From a virus: a stretch of 39,758 nucleotides of DNA. The DNA is taken from the IMG/VR virus record IMGVR_UViG_3300025141_000260, positions 1-39,758 of that record; one strand, given 5' to 3'. Positions 1-8,880 of this stretch are shown here, piece by piece. Numbering within the stretch: position 1 is the first letter of the stretch; every line of letters starts with the position of its first letter. The position numbers and the translations under genes were made by a program. The notes under the pieces are model-generated. The model did not search any database, had not been told where the DNA came from, and worked only from the letters and a program-made list of their open reading frames with translations.

Positions 1-169
1 CGGGATTGATGCACTCGCTATCTCCTATAAGGTTGCACACCAGCCCGGCTAAATCGCGTTCCGAGCCTGGTTTGCCTTTTACACCCGTGGCCCAATAGTG
101 GGCGAGTTCTCCGGTCTCGTTGTTGCGGAACCAACAAGCTCCACATCGCGGGCATGTTTTACCGAACAT
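1..169 (-). CDS. Partial small Cys-cluster (zinc-ribbon-like) protein, C-terminus outside window
   Basis: An open frame starts at ATG 169 on the minus strand and runs off the window edge, giving at least 56 residues. The N-terminus carries CPRCGAC at residues 6-12 and later single cysteines (near residues 45 and 53), which suggests metal binding. It follows the preceding minus-strand ORF by only a few bases, so it probably belongs to the same late transcript as the portal and MuF genes. I do not recognise the family. The reading frame and start are plausible, but the protein is incomplete here. Confidence 0.5.
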   Translation of the reverse strand, partial: MFGKTCPRCGACWFRNNETGELAHYWATGVKGKPGSERDLAGLVCNLIGDSECINP

Positions 170-173
170 TGGG

Positions 174-446
174 TCAATCCTTCTTGGCCTTATTTCCAAA
201 ACCAGAAGCATTTACTGATCTAGGCGTTAGATTTCCGTTGCGGTGCTCCATCTGCTCCTTGGTTGAAGCCTCACCGCTATCAGCATTACTTCCAGACACC
301 GAAGCTTGCCTCGTACTCAGAGCAGCTTTGATCTCAGCAACCGTAAGCATTGGATTAACTATGAAAGAAACAAGAGAGTCGCTTTTGATGCAGCTGTGGA
401 TCCTCTCCAAAGAACATGAGAGGAAATCCTGTTGCCAGGAGCCCAC
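174..446 (-). CDS. Small hypothetical protein in the late module
   Basis: The open frame runs from a GTG at 446 and codes for 90 residues. An internal ATG at 350 (MLTVAEIKAAL...) gives 58 residues and may be the real start. The tail is Ser/Asn/Lys-rich and looks disordered. It sits between the 295-residue Ala/Gly-rich protein and the truncated Cys-cluster ORF, all on the minus strand. The opposite strand also has an open frame here, so the assignment rests mainly on strand consistency. No function is recognised. Confidence 0.35.
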   Translation of the reverse strand: MGSWQQDFLSCSLERIHSCIKSDSLVSFIVNPMLTVAEIKAALSTRQASVSGSNADSGEASTKEQMEHRNGNLTPRSVNASGFGNKAKKD

Positions 447-480
447 CAGTAAACATCAATGGCCTCCCGAAGATAAAGCA

Positions 481-1368
481 TCAGAGGAGTTCCCCCGTAG
501 TCGGGGATGAAAAACCATCTGCCCAAATTGCTAAGGAAGAAGACTTACGACTAGGTCTGCGCTTCACCTTTTTGAAACCCCGCGTACTCTGCTCGACGTT
601 GAATGCTGCTGACTTCGCACCCCTATAAACATTGCCGGAAGCAATACCAGCTCCTCTGGCAGCAGATTTTGCGCCGCCGTATGCAGCCTTACCAAGACCG
701 GGAGTTACTGCACCAAGAGCAAGTGCAGTAAAAGATGCCCTGGCCCCCCGCATTCGATACACTTCAGCCAATTCTGTTTCGCCTGCCCTAGACGCTCTAG
801 AAGCTGCAGCGCCACTAATAGCCGCATTACCCGCATTCGCAAGAGCGTATCCACTAGCAAATTTGTTGAAATTGCCTGTCACTAAGCCGAGTCCCCCAAC
901 AAGGATCCCAGCAGCTCTTGTTGCTTTCCCAGCTCCCTGTGCAATCTTCTCCCCTCTAGTGTCATTAGGTCCAGCTTTAAGCCCCTCATTGATGTTTTTA
1001 TATGTCGCACGCTTGGTAGATTTACGGGGTGGTTTGCCGTTGTGACAGGTAGCACTCGCTGCAATATGGCTACCGCCACACTTCTTGCCTGGGAGGCCTG
1101 TTTTAGTTGATACGTCTAACCGAGCTCGGATATAGCTTCTGCTGCGCCCCTGGACTCCTAAATCACATGCCGCCAAATACTCCTGAGGGGTTAGAGCGTC
1201 GTTCTTATCAGCCACACCTAGTCGTTTGACGCCTCTGGACCGTTTGGTCTTGCATTTCTTGCAGCCGCATTTACCTGTTTTGCAGCTGGCGCAACCATCT
1301 TCGACGATCTCTGCATCCTGGACCTTGCCAGGAGCCTGCTCCACCTCTTTTGTTTTGGTGACTGGCAT
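481..1368 (-). CDS. Ala/Gly-rich late protein with N-terminal Cys cluster and KKCG motif
   Basis: This 295-residue protein starts at ATG 1368, just downstream of the MuF-type gene. Residues about 25-40 hold a dense cysteine cluster (CASC...CGCKKC). Near residues 93-107 is KKCGGSHIA followed by a Cys, the same signature that occurs three times in the neighbouring 1423-residue protein. The segment before it (RSYIRARLD) matches the linker before those motifs. From about 130 onward it is rich in Ala, Gly and Lys/Arg with amphipathic or weakly hydrophobic stretches, and the C-terminus is strongly basic. The context argues for a minor virion component or an injected protein. The family is not known to me. 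Confidence in coding is high and in function low. Confidence 0.75.
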   Translation of the reverse strand: MPVTKTKEVEQAPGKVQDAEIVEDGCASCKTGKCGCKKCKTKRSRGVKRLGVADKNDALTPQEYLAACDLGVQGRSRSYIRARLDVSTKTGLPGKKCGGSHIAASATCHNGKPPRKSTKRATYKNINEGLKAGPNDTRGEKIAQGAGKATRAAGILVGGLGLVTGNFNKFASGYALANAGNAAISGAAASRASRAGETELAEVYRMRGARASFTALALGAVTPGLGKAAYGGAKSAARGAGIASGNVYRGAKSAAFNVEQSTRGFKKVKRRPSRKSSSLAIWADGFSSPTTGELL

Positions 1369-1395
1369 GACCTGATCTGTACTGGATGGATCAGT

Positions 1396-2283
1396 CTAGG
1401 CCGGTATTGGGGTGGGCACTATCTGCTCAAACGCTCCAGGTCTATTCAGGTTGAACGGCTCGATCGTTACTGCCTTCTCCATCTCCCTACGGTGACGCTC
1501 CCCCGTAGCGCGGTAGACAGGATCGATACGAGCAACATCGACATCCCAAGGAGCCAGATAGCAACGGCACCGAGGATGAATAGGCACTGTAATAGAACTG
1601 CGCTCATAAATCTTGCCGCCCCGTGGAGCGCAAGTCGGACACGCACGATCATCGGCAGTTGCGTAGTACAGAACCTTGTTGATCCCTTGATTGGCGTAGT
1701 AGTTATTGCTGGCACTGTTATATGCACGGAGACTCTCTGTCCTCACGATGCACGCACTTCTTGACTTAACCACGCCTAACCGCTTACGCATATCGCTCAC
1801 CATCGAATCAATAGAACGGCCCTCCGCAATCCCTTGCGCTATCAGGTTGGAGCTAGTTTCCGCGAATTTCTCTCCGTGTTTTCGTAGGTAACCGTGTGAC
1901 TGTTTCACCGCCGCAGTTACGGCCTCTAAAGGGATCGATACGTCAATACGGGGCCACTTGGGTGCCATTTCATGCATTAAGGCATCCGCGACGTACTGCC
2001 CCGAGCTCGTTGAACTGGTGATTAAACGCTCCAGCAGTCGGTCATAAAGATCTGCCTTATTGGGGTTGACCGCTGGGATCAACTTGCGTAACTCCTGCAA
2101 CAACAACATGTTGCGCTCAATCGAGGATGCATTGCCGCTTATGCGCAGCTCCGCCCTGATGCGTCGTACCAGACCAGTGAACGAAGTATCAAGAATGCGG
2201 TTCAGGCGTTTGATGATCACGTCCTCCTCTGTGCGGAGGAGCTTGTTGTATTCCTCGACGATCCCGAATTCAGCCTGTGGCAT
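1396..2283 (-). CDS. MuF-type phage head morphogenesis protein (SPP1 gp7-like)
   Basis: This 295-residue protein belongs to the Mu F/SPP1 gp7 minor head protein group, which sits with the portal and may enter the cell with DNA. The C-terminal half has the family hallmark: an arginine-rich RTESLRAYN segment, then D(D)RACPTCAPRGG and about 20 residues later HPRCRCYL, a Cys/His array near residues 212-240. It starts at ATG 2283, overlapping the end of the giant protein gene by 14 nt, so the two are likely translationally coupled. It lies downstream of portal in the canonical terS-terL-portal-MuF order. In other phages MuF domains are often tied to toxin or effector domains. Here such domains are in the adjacent gene. 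Confidence 0.88.
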   Translation of the reverse strand: MPQAEFGIVEEYNKLLRTEEDVIIKRLNRILDTSFTGLVRRIRAELRISGNASSIERNMLLLQELRKLIPAVNPNKADLYDRLLERLITSSTSSGQYVADALMHEMAPKWPRIDVSIPLEAVTAAVKQSHGYLRKHGEKFAETSSNLIAQGIAEGRSIDSMVSDMRKRLGVVKSRSACIVRTESLRAYNSASNNYYANQGINKVLYYATADDRACPTCAPRGGKIYERSSITVPIHPRCRCYLAPWDVDVARIDPVYRATGERHRREMEKAVTIEPFNLNRPGAFEQIVPTPIPA

Positions 2284-5200
2284 CTGCTTCCTTCAGTTCT
2301 GCTTGCTTAGCCTTCGCCATCATTCCATTCAATACCATCAGATAACGCTTGACACGAGATACCGCCTCAATACCACTGTTAGCTCCTTCGATGACTTCCT
2401 TGGGTGAAATCAAACCGATCTCGGGGATGTCTATCGCGTCGGATCTCCCTTTGGATGAAAGGAGCCAGTCCCATGAACTGGCAGAACTAGAAGAGGGGTC
2501 ACCCTTGGCAAACTCACGAGCAACGTCCCGTGCGCTTGCTTCGCCTGGGAAATAGACCTCTCTCGCACGAGGTCTCATGATTTTCACATACGTTTTAGTA
2601 ACAGCGGTCAGTCTGTCTGTTGCGCGTGATCGTGGAACATCACCCACAAGCGCCCTAGCCCAATGTTCGCAGTTATTAGTGAATACGTTGTACTTAATAG
2701 GTCTTCCCCACAGGGCTTCAGTACGGTTCAATAACTCATCTTGATTGTATTTAATAGGAGATCTATAAGCCTTTGGAACCCTGCGGAAGGCGGATGCAGC
2801 ACTCAAATCTGCGCCAGGGCCATACTCCTCAGCCCACATTGAACCAGATCTAGTTTTGGACACCGCCCTGCCAAAACTGATGAACGTATGCGCAGTTACA
2901 TCACTATCGGGTGAACGCTTAGTTTTGCCCGCATACACCGCAAAGTGCCCACCTTGACTTCTAGGACTCCTCTCATACACTATCTCTCCGACTTTCCATC
3001 CTTCTTTTTGGACAAGATCATCGTAATAACGACCATACACTTCCTGATTAGGTACTCCTGATAGACCGTTCTCTCGTCTATAACGAGTCATTACTTGCTT
3101 AAAGGATCGTGTTGCTGGTAGGCCCATTCCAGTTTTTAGCTGATGGGCATCCCACGCAACTGCTATTGCCCCACTGGCCGCACCTAAAGCCAATGCTGCA
3201 GCGGCAATCTTGATGTACTTACGCTTTGATGATGGTGGGGCTTCATCGGAAGCGTTAGCTGTTTGCCCTCCCTTAGAGCAGGTGTATGTCTTCGTGATAT
3301 AACTACCGCCGCACTTTTTTCCTTTGCTGCGCTTTTCTAGATCCTCCCGCACTTGCTTATATGACCGTGCTCGGGGGGTTAATTCTTCGGCATCACCTCT
3401 TGGTTTCTTGGGCTTTTCTTCCTTAGGTTCAGACTCCAACGCTTTAGCAGTAACCCTGGATGCCTCGATCCATTGCAGCGCTATGGCTAGCTGCGGTTCG
3501 GACATGCGAGCACCGTTCTCGGTGAACGTGCTCATTGCGGCCTTCATATTACCTGTAGAAGCTGCCTTCTGAAGGTCAGCAAACACTGCTGCTAATGCAG
3601 TCTCAGCATCTCTACGCTTCTCGTAGGGATCAAAAGTGCCAAAACCTGCGTAACCCTGCTTCTGAATCATATCTTTCATAGGTATAGGGTTTTTCTTGAC
3701 TGGTTTAGCCAAAGAATCTTCAAAGGTCTGCTTCGTCCATTCGTAAGCAACAGGGAAGTCCTTCTTCATCTGCTTCCCACTTAGGGAATACATGGCGAAG
3801 TTTTCAGCAAACGTCTCTAGGCGATTACCTTGACTGTAATAATCGGTTTTCGTAACCTTCTTTGGGTCTCGGCGTATATCGGTTTGACCGTAGATACCTA
3901 CAGACTTACGAAGCTCACGTTCCAGTGCGTCACCCTGATAGCTTTTACCTCCAACGACCACACGCGATGGTGTCTTAAAATCTCCTCTGTAATGAATCGC
4001 ATGTCCTAATTCATGCACCTTGATATAGGTTCCATAGCTGTTGTTTAGTTCCTCTTTCCCAGCGAAAGAAGCAACTGGACCCCAATTATCTTGTAGTGCT
4101 TTCATATTTGTCTTGGAAATATTACGTGCATCTTGCTGTTCAGGTGTTTTGGCTTTCCTATCAGACATGTAGCCACGCATCGCACCACCCATTGCTTGGT
4201 AGTCCTTATCCGTCATGCCTTGTTTCGTGAGGTCTGTCGCTTGTAAGCGGTTTGGCTTACCTGTATCGAAATAGCCCTTTACTCCTCCTAAGGAGACCTT
4301 TATGCCCACTCGCTGTTGATCTATCCCTGCTTCTTCCACGAATTCAGCAAATTTCTTGACCGTCTCAGGTTCGGCATCAGGCATCTTCTCCAATTTGCGT
4401 ATCTCAGCGGCAAACTGCTTAGGTGACTTCGTTGAATTACGCTCATTCTTTAAAGATAAAACCGACAGTCCTGATATTGCACTGCCATACAACGCTAATG
4501 ACATCCGTGTACTAACGTCCATCCCACCTTTCTTAGAAGTAAGACCGTAAGCCGCTAACGCTGCACCACCTCCTACAGCGGCTGTCCTTAAGGCAATACT
4601 GCTAACCTGCCGAGCTCGGTAAGCAGCACTCCTTTCTCCCTTCTTAGTCTTACCAATAGTGCATTCGTGAGATTTGGCAATGTGGCTCTCACCGCACTTT
4701 TTCCCTTTTCCCTCCTTCTCTAAATCCTCCCGTGTCTGGACATACGCCGCAACCCGAGGTGGATGCGCTGCTGAGTCGCCTCTCTCGGATTTGGCGATCC
4801 GCATGGCTTGCTCCATCGTCATATTCTCATTACCTTTTCTGCCCATGATCGAGCGGGCAAGATTGCTGAGGTTGGATTGCGCACCAGCTCCCTTACTACT
4901 CCTTTTACCTGTACGACTGAAGCTCGGTGTTGCACTAGATGACGTTGGACTAAAGCGTGCGCGGATCCCGCCTTGGGTTTCCAATGTTTTCAGTGTTTCT
5001 TCCGGGCTCGTTGGGGCTTTGCCTGCATTCAGCTGTGTTGCCACACGCGCTGCCATTCCACGAGTCACCTCAATGGGTTTGGTGTCCTGCGCCACCTTCC
5101 TTGCGTGGGTAGCCCTCGTATAAAGCTCCGCATGTTCAGGGCTGATGATTCGTCCTGCACCGACCTTTGTACCAGTGCCGCGATTCTGTTTCATCAGGAA

Positions 5201-6541
5201 GGTCGCAAAACCTACCTGGCTCTCATCTCTTGGTGAATCCCCGAAGTTTGACTTGCGACGTAACCCTGTGTTCAGCGTGGATATGTGATCATTCACTTGA
5301 TACTCGGTCTGCGCGATCAGACCTTTAGCCAAGTTGTTGGTCGTTCCTATGTTCCCGTCCGATTTAAGAAGTTGAATGGAGAATTGACGCGCTGCGCTGC
5401 GTTCTCTCTTCGAGGCTCCCTTCATACTCTTATCCAGAGTCGTGTCTATCACTGCTTTTGTATAGGCAGCAGCATCCATGCCGCGTTGCGCCATGTCTTT
5501 CTTCATTGCACCTGCAACGTCCTGTAACTTCGTGGAAAGGTGCCCAGTCACTGCTTGACGACGTTGGAAAGGCGATGTTCCAACAGCCGATAATCCCTCG
5601 GGACTCAAACGCCACTGTTTTGTTATCAGCGCGTTAGTCGCATCTGGGGCGAAAACACTGTTGCCCGTCTTTTTGTCCTTCGCACTGAAGATAATGGCGG
5701 CTCCTTCATTCCTGAAGTCCGTCAGGCTTGACGGTGCCTTGTTTGATTTTCCAGCCACAAACTCGTCGTACTCCACTAACGCACCTGATCCCGTAAATGG
5801 GTTACTTCGTAAACCACCTACCAGTCGTGAGACTCTGCCAGGAGTTGTGGGGTTGGCAATTGTTAATGCCCTTGCTTGCTGTTGCAGCTTTGTCCCGCGT
5901 ATTTGCTGAATCCCGAGACCACTGATCGCACTGAAGCCAGCCGCTCTGACCCTCTCCCTGTTGGCACCGACAAATGGCACACGATCCATAACAGAGCCGT
6001 AAGCGCCCTTGACCGCCATATCAGCGCTACGACCCCAGCCGCTCCTGTAGCCAGGGAAAATCTTCTTTGCTGTGAAGTGTGCCCCAACAGTCAATAAACC
6101 GACCGAGACAACTCCAGCAACTGCTGAACTACGACTTTCTAACTTGCGGCGCAATTTCTTCTTCTCCTCCAGATTGTCACCTGGAGAAAGCTTGACCACA
6201 CCTCGTATGACAGAGCTCCGTCCTCGCTCAAACTTCGCCGGGTCGGCCTGAACCACACCTCCAGCAATGTCCTTCGCTCCTCGTTGAATACTGGCAATAC
6301 CAGCAGACGGATCTTGCCTGTGGGTACGCAATTCACTGTTTGTGCCCTGGCCTGTTAGGCGGCAATCCCAGCTCGGGGGGATGCAACGACCGCCGCACTT
6401 CTTATTGGGCGGAGTACAAGTTACTTTCCGCTTCGTCTTGCCAGTACGTGTTGAAAGCTTGCGGCCTGTAGGAGCATCAATACGATCTTTCTCAGCCAGG
6501 TAAGTCGCCGCTCTAATGGTGTCTGAAGTTGGCTGTGTCAT
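2270..6541 (-). CDS. Giant 1423-aa multi-module virion-region protein: three KKCG modules, zincin and LRAT-like domains
   Basis: The start is ATG 6541, overlapping the portal stop as TAATG; an upstream TTG is less likely. Three modules each begin with a KKCG...C motif (about residues 44, 612 and 1072). Motifs 2 and 3 are preceded by a REDLEK/KGKKCG linker. A hydrophobic, membrane-like stretch follows each motif. Module 2 has HELGH at about residue 842 with a downstream ETFAENF Glu near 910, typical of a zinc metallopeptidase. Module 3 has GGHFAVYAG near 1197 and NNCEHWA near 1289, the His and NCEHW signature of LRAT/NlpC-P60-type enzymes. Module 1 (about 200-560) is unrecognised. Its place between portal and MuF suggests a virion-borne, possibly injected or processed, multi-effector protein. 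The domain calls are from motifs, and virion location is inference. Confidence 0.85.
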   Translation of the reverse strand: MTQPTSDTIRAATYLAEKDRIDAPTGRKLSTRTGKTKRKVTCTPPNKKCGGRCIPPSWDCRLTGQGTNSELRTHRQDPSAGIASIQRGAKDIAGGVVQADPAKFERGRSSVIRGVVKLSPGDNLEEKKKLRRKLESRSSAVAGVVSVGLLTVGAHFTAKKIFPGYRSGWGRSADMAVKGAYGSVMDRVPFVGANRERVRAAGFSAISGLGIQQIRGTKLQQQARALTIANPTTPGRVSRLVGGLRSNPFTGSGALVEYDEFVAGKSNKAPSSLTDFRNEGAAIIFSAKDKKTGNSVFAPDATNALITKQWRLSPEGLSAVGTSPFQRRQAVTGHLSTKLQDVAGAMKKDMAQRGMDAAAYTKAVIDTTLDKSMKGASKRERSAARQFSIQLLKSDGNIGTTNNLAKGLIAQTEYQVNDHISTLNTGLRRKSNFGDSPRDESQVGFATFLMKQNRGTGTKVGAGRIISPEHAELYTRATHARKVAQDTKPIEVTRGMAARVATQLNAGKAPTSPEETLKTLETQGGIRARFSPTSSSATPSFSRTGKRSSKGAGAQSNLSNLARSIMGRKGNENMTMEQAMRIAKSERGDSAAHPPRVAAYVQTREDLEKEGKGKKCGESHIAKSHECTIGKTKKGERSAAYRARQVSSIALRTAAVGGGAALAAYGLTSKKGGMDVSTRMSLALYGSAISGLSVLSLKNERNSTKSPKQFAAEIRKLEKMPDAEPETVKKFAEFVEEAGIDQQRVGIKVSLGGVKGYFDTGKPNRLQATDLTKQGMTDKDYQAMGGAMRGYMSDRKAKTPEQQDARNISKTNMKALQDNWGPVASFAGKEELNNSYGTYIKVHELGHAIHYRGDFKTPSRVVVGGKSYQGDALERELRKSVGIYGQTDIRRDPKKVTKTDYYSQGNRLETFAENFAMYSLSGKQMKKDFPVAYEWTKQTFEDSLAKPVKKNPIPMKDMIQKQGYAGFGTFDPYEKRRDAETALAAVFADLQKAASTGNMKAAMSTFTENGARMSEPQLAIALQWIEASRVTAKALESEPKEEKPKKPRGDAEELTPRARSYKQVREDLEKRSKGKKCGGSYITKTYTCSKGGQTANASDEAPPSSKRKYIKIAAAALALGAASGAIAVAWDAHQLKTGMGLPATRSFKQVMTRYRRENGLSGVPNQEVYGRYYDDLVQKEGWKVGEIVYERSPRSQGGHFAVYAGKTKRSPDSDVTAHTFISFGRAVSKTRSGSMWAEEYGPGADLSAASAFRRVPKAYRSPIKYNQDELLNRTEALWGRPIKYNVFTNNCEHWARALVGDVPRSRATDRLTAVTKTYVKIMRPRAREVYFPGEASARDVAREFAKGDPSSSSASSWDWLLSSKGRSDAIDIPEIGLISPKEVIEGANSGIEAVSRVKRYLMVLNGMMAKAKQAELKEADATG

Positions 6542-8436
6542 TAGTAAGCGTCCCAACCTGCGCGAAGTGCTTCAGTCTCACCGCTCGAAATAGGTGAGAG
6601 TCCTGCCACATTCTGCCTTGGATAAGCCACCGATAAGCCCTGTTTCGCTGCCCGTAGTGAGGCAAAGCCAGCTACGAACGGGCCATCTATGAGTTCACCA
6701 TCGAGATCGAACCGGGCTCGGTACAGCTTTCGGGCTTTCGTCCTATGAGGGCCGAAGATCATCAGTGGTGCTGCAGCTGATGTATCGGTGCGTTGCCCGT
6801 CAGGCCCAACAAGATATCCAATGCTGATTCCGTCGTCAAACTTGTGTGAAACACGGATGCGTAGGCCCTGTGCCTCGTATAACTCAAATGAATCGGTCTT
6901 CTGAGCGTCATCAGGCTTCTGTTTTACAGCGCCGTCGTCAGAGGGCAATTCGCCCTGTGGCTCAGCTTCTTCCTTCGGGGCAGGAGATTGTTCCTGGGAA
7001 TATGCCTGATTCTGAGCCTCATAACCCATTATCTGAGACTGGAACTGCGCATCAGCAGACAACTCCAGCTGCCGGGTGACGGTCTCATTCAATTCGGTCT
7101 CGATGCTGTATTCGGTTGTGCCGAACCGCGCTGTCCTCACTTCGATCGGATTGAGGACGCCGAGCTGAATGTATTGAGCGTCGGTCTGCGCCATCTGCAG
7201 ACGTAAGGCGGCCTTCTCCTGGTCCGTTTGGGTGAATACCGAGGGGAATTCGACTGTCCACGCCTCGGGATTCCTGCCACCCGTGGGGCCGTACTTGCTT
7301 AGTAAGAGGTATTGGAATATTTCAGTAATTGGGGTGCGCAGGTAATTCTCCTGCCACTCCTCAACGATGGATGCCCATACACGCTCCTCATAGCGGCCTT
7401 CCTTACCTAATCCGCCTGGGGACTCACCCATCAAAATCGTGCTAGGCCAGCCAGTTACAGCCTGGAGGTTCTTCACAAAGGGATCCAGCGCACCAGCCAG
7501 GTTGGCGAGATTGCGGTTCAGGAATTCAACCTCCTCCTCGGTATCAATCACCAGACCGCCATACATACTGCGGCTCAGGTTGTTGGCTTCAAGCCGTTTT
7601 TTCAGATCGGCCTCGTTGCCCGCAGCAATTCGCTGGAAAAGGCCAGGAATCTTATGGGTAAAGATGTCTGAGTCCTTAGTAAGGTGCTCTAAACCGCCAA
7701 GTGCAGACTCATAGCGCTTATATGCCTCCCAGAAGGACGCCAGCACCGATTGCCCCCACCCCTTGTTGTTAGAGCGTGAATTCCACGGCAAATACAAGCC
7801 ATCAAAACGTGCCACGCGGCTGTGGTGGATCTTCAGGTTGACGTAGCTTTCCTGCTGATCGGCAGTCAGCCGCTGACTTGTGGTTATTAAGTAATACTCA
7901 GGTTTGGAGTAGTCGGTGAACGTCACATCCATAGGCACCAACTCATAACGAGAAAGCGGGATGTAGTCGTTCACTGCCCTGATCCGACTCACATCGACAG
8001 GCTCCTCAGGTGGTAAACCGTCGTCAATCAGCAGAACTAGCGCTGCTCCGCCATAAAGGCGCTGCAGCTTGACTACCTCAGTCAGTTTGAAGAAAAATTG
8101 GCTGTCCTGGAGATACCGATTGAAACTGTTGATCAGCTCTGCGCTTCTCTGCGGCTCAACATCGCCAGCCAACTTGATTGTGGTCTTGTGTCTCAAGACT
8201 TCGTTGGCCACTGCATCCACATAGCGGCGCGGTAGGCCGTATGAATACAAGCGTTCGAGCGATGTCTGATCCAGTAATGAAGGATTGCCAACTCGGGTAT
8301 AGGCAGATTGATCCTTCGATGTACCCAGCCCAGTTATTACATTGACAAGAGAACCGTCAGAACGGGCCTCAGGAGCATCACTACGCAGCCCAGTCTGGAC
8401 TCCTTCGGAAATTTTTGACACGATCTCTCGAAACAT
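6541..8436 (-). CDS. Phage portal protein (DUF1073-like)
   Basis: This 631-residue protein starts at ATG 8436. The first about 470 residues fit the DUF1073/HI1409-like portal family, which forms the ring at the capsid vertex through which DNA passes. Visible features are the YLQDSQFFFKLTEVVKLQRLYGG segment (split here by family wording, about residues 110-135), LVIDTEEEVEFLNRNLANL near 300, and TGWPSTILMGESPGGLG near 335, the typical portal wing/stem junction. The last about 115 residues form an extra, probably beta-rich domain after a Pro/Glu/Gln-rich linker. It is coupled to the giant gene through TAATG. A 430-bp interval separates it from terL, longer than other spacings in this module. 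Confidence 0.9.
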   Translation of the reverse strand: MFREIVSKISEGVQTGLRSDAPEARSDGSLVNVITGLGTSKDQSAYTRVGNPSLLDQTSLERLYSYGLPRRYVDAVANEVLRHKTTIKLAGDVEPQRSAELINSFNRYLQDSQFFFKLTEVVKLQRLYGGAALVLLIDDGLPPEEPVDVSRIRAVNDYIPLSRYELVPMDVTFTDYSKPEYYLITTSQRLTADQQESYVNLKIHHSRVARFDGLYLPWNSRSNNKGWGQSVLASFWEAYKRYESALGGLEHLTKDSDIFTHKIPGLFQRIAAGNEADLKKRLEANNLSRSMYGGLVIDTEEEVEFLNRNLANLAGALDPFVKNLQAVTGWPSTILMGESPGGLGKEGRYEERVWASIVEEWQENYLRTPITEIFQYLLLSKYGPTGGRNPEAWTVEFPSVFTQTDQEKAALRLQMAQTDAQYIQLGVLNPIEVRTARFGTTEYSIETELNETVTRQLELSADAQFQSQIMGYEAQNQAYSQEQSPAPKEEAEPQGELPSDDGAVKQKPDDAQKTDSFELYEAQGLRIRVSHKFDDGISIGYLVGPDGQRTDTSAAAPLMIFGPHRTKARKLYRARFDLDGELIDGPFVAGFASLRAAKQGLSVAYPRQNVAGLSPISSGETEALRAGWDAY

Positions 8437-8473
8437 CTACACCAATCTAGTGAACATTTGCATGTATGTAGAT

Positions 8474-8578
8474 GTTTTGAGTAATCGTATAGGAGTTTTG
8501 AGTAATCGTGGAGGAGTTTTAAAGGATCGTGGAGAAGTTTTGAGGGTATGGAAGGGAGTTTTAAAGAGTTAGATATAT
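8474..8578. repeat. Five tandem 21-bp degenerate repeats
   Basis: Units start at 8474, 8495, 8516, 8537 and 8558, each beginning GTTTT. The first two differ at three of 21 positions, and later units diverge in the second half. The array sits directly upstream of the portal start and 150 bp ahead of a small plus-strand ORF. Such phased iterons often bind a protein (operator, pac or replication site). A 21-bp period also reads as a heptad in one plus-strand frame, which is probably incidental. Confidence 0.8.
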
Positions 8579-8724
8579 GTTTTTAAATATTATGTAGAAA
8601 CGTCGCCTATCCCGTTCATGAATGGCCTCCGCTCTATCCTGTTTAGGAGGGCTGAGCGGGGTTCAGACGGAGAGAGGGCTGACTGCTCCTCCTCACCCTC
8701 CCAGACTTTTAAACAACTTGCTCG
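8579..8724. other. Gene-free spacer with AT-rich block and GC-rich inverted segment
   Basis: Right after the 21-bp array comes an AT-rich block (8573-8598) containing TATTATG, a possible plus-strand -10. A GC-rich stretch follows, with GGAGGG near 8646 able to pair with CCCTCC near 8696-8702, followed by CAGACTTTTA. That resembles a plus-strand terminator. I see no convincing gene on either strand in this interval. Confidence 0.4.
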
Positions 8725-8880
8725 ATGAAACGACCGTCCTCGATGTCACCCTCGGCATTCGTAGAGCTCCTGCAAGAACAGCCCAATTGGCGCTCCGCTC
8801 TGCTGGCCAGCGCTAAGTGGTACAAGGATTACACCGAACAAGAGCTGCTCTGGATTGAATGCCAGCTCAGATGTTATTAA
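8725..8880 (+). CDS. Small plus-strand protein (51 aa) inside the late module
   Basis: ATG 8725 opens a 51-residue frame with normal-looking composition: SPSAFVELLQEQPNWRS, then WYKDYTEQELLWIE and a Cys-containing tail. It ends at TAA 8880, overlapping the 3' end of terL by 14 nt tail to tail. It is the only plausible plus-strand gene among the packaging genes. The 21-bp array and an AT-rich, promoter-like block lie upstream. I do not recognise it. It could be a moron gene with its own control. The coding call rests on composition and context only. Confidence 0.5.
   Translation: MKRPSSMSPSAFVELLQEQPNWRSALLASAKWYKDYTEQELLWIECQLRCY

Noticed and set aside
8342-8572. Plus-strand gene with heptad repeats over the 21-bp array
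   Set aside because: The heptad pattern follows from the 21-bp period; the N-terminal part is antisense to the portal start and the composition is poor.
8474-8578. CRISPR-like array
   Set aside because: The 21-bp units are contiguous, with no unique spacers and no cas genes nearby.
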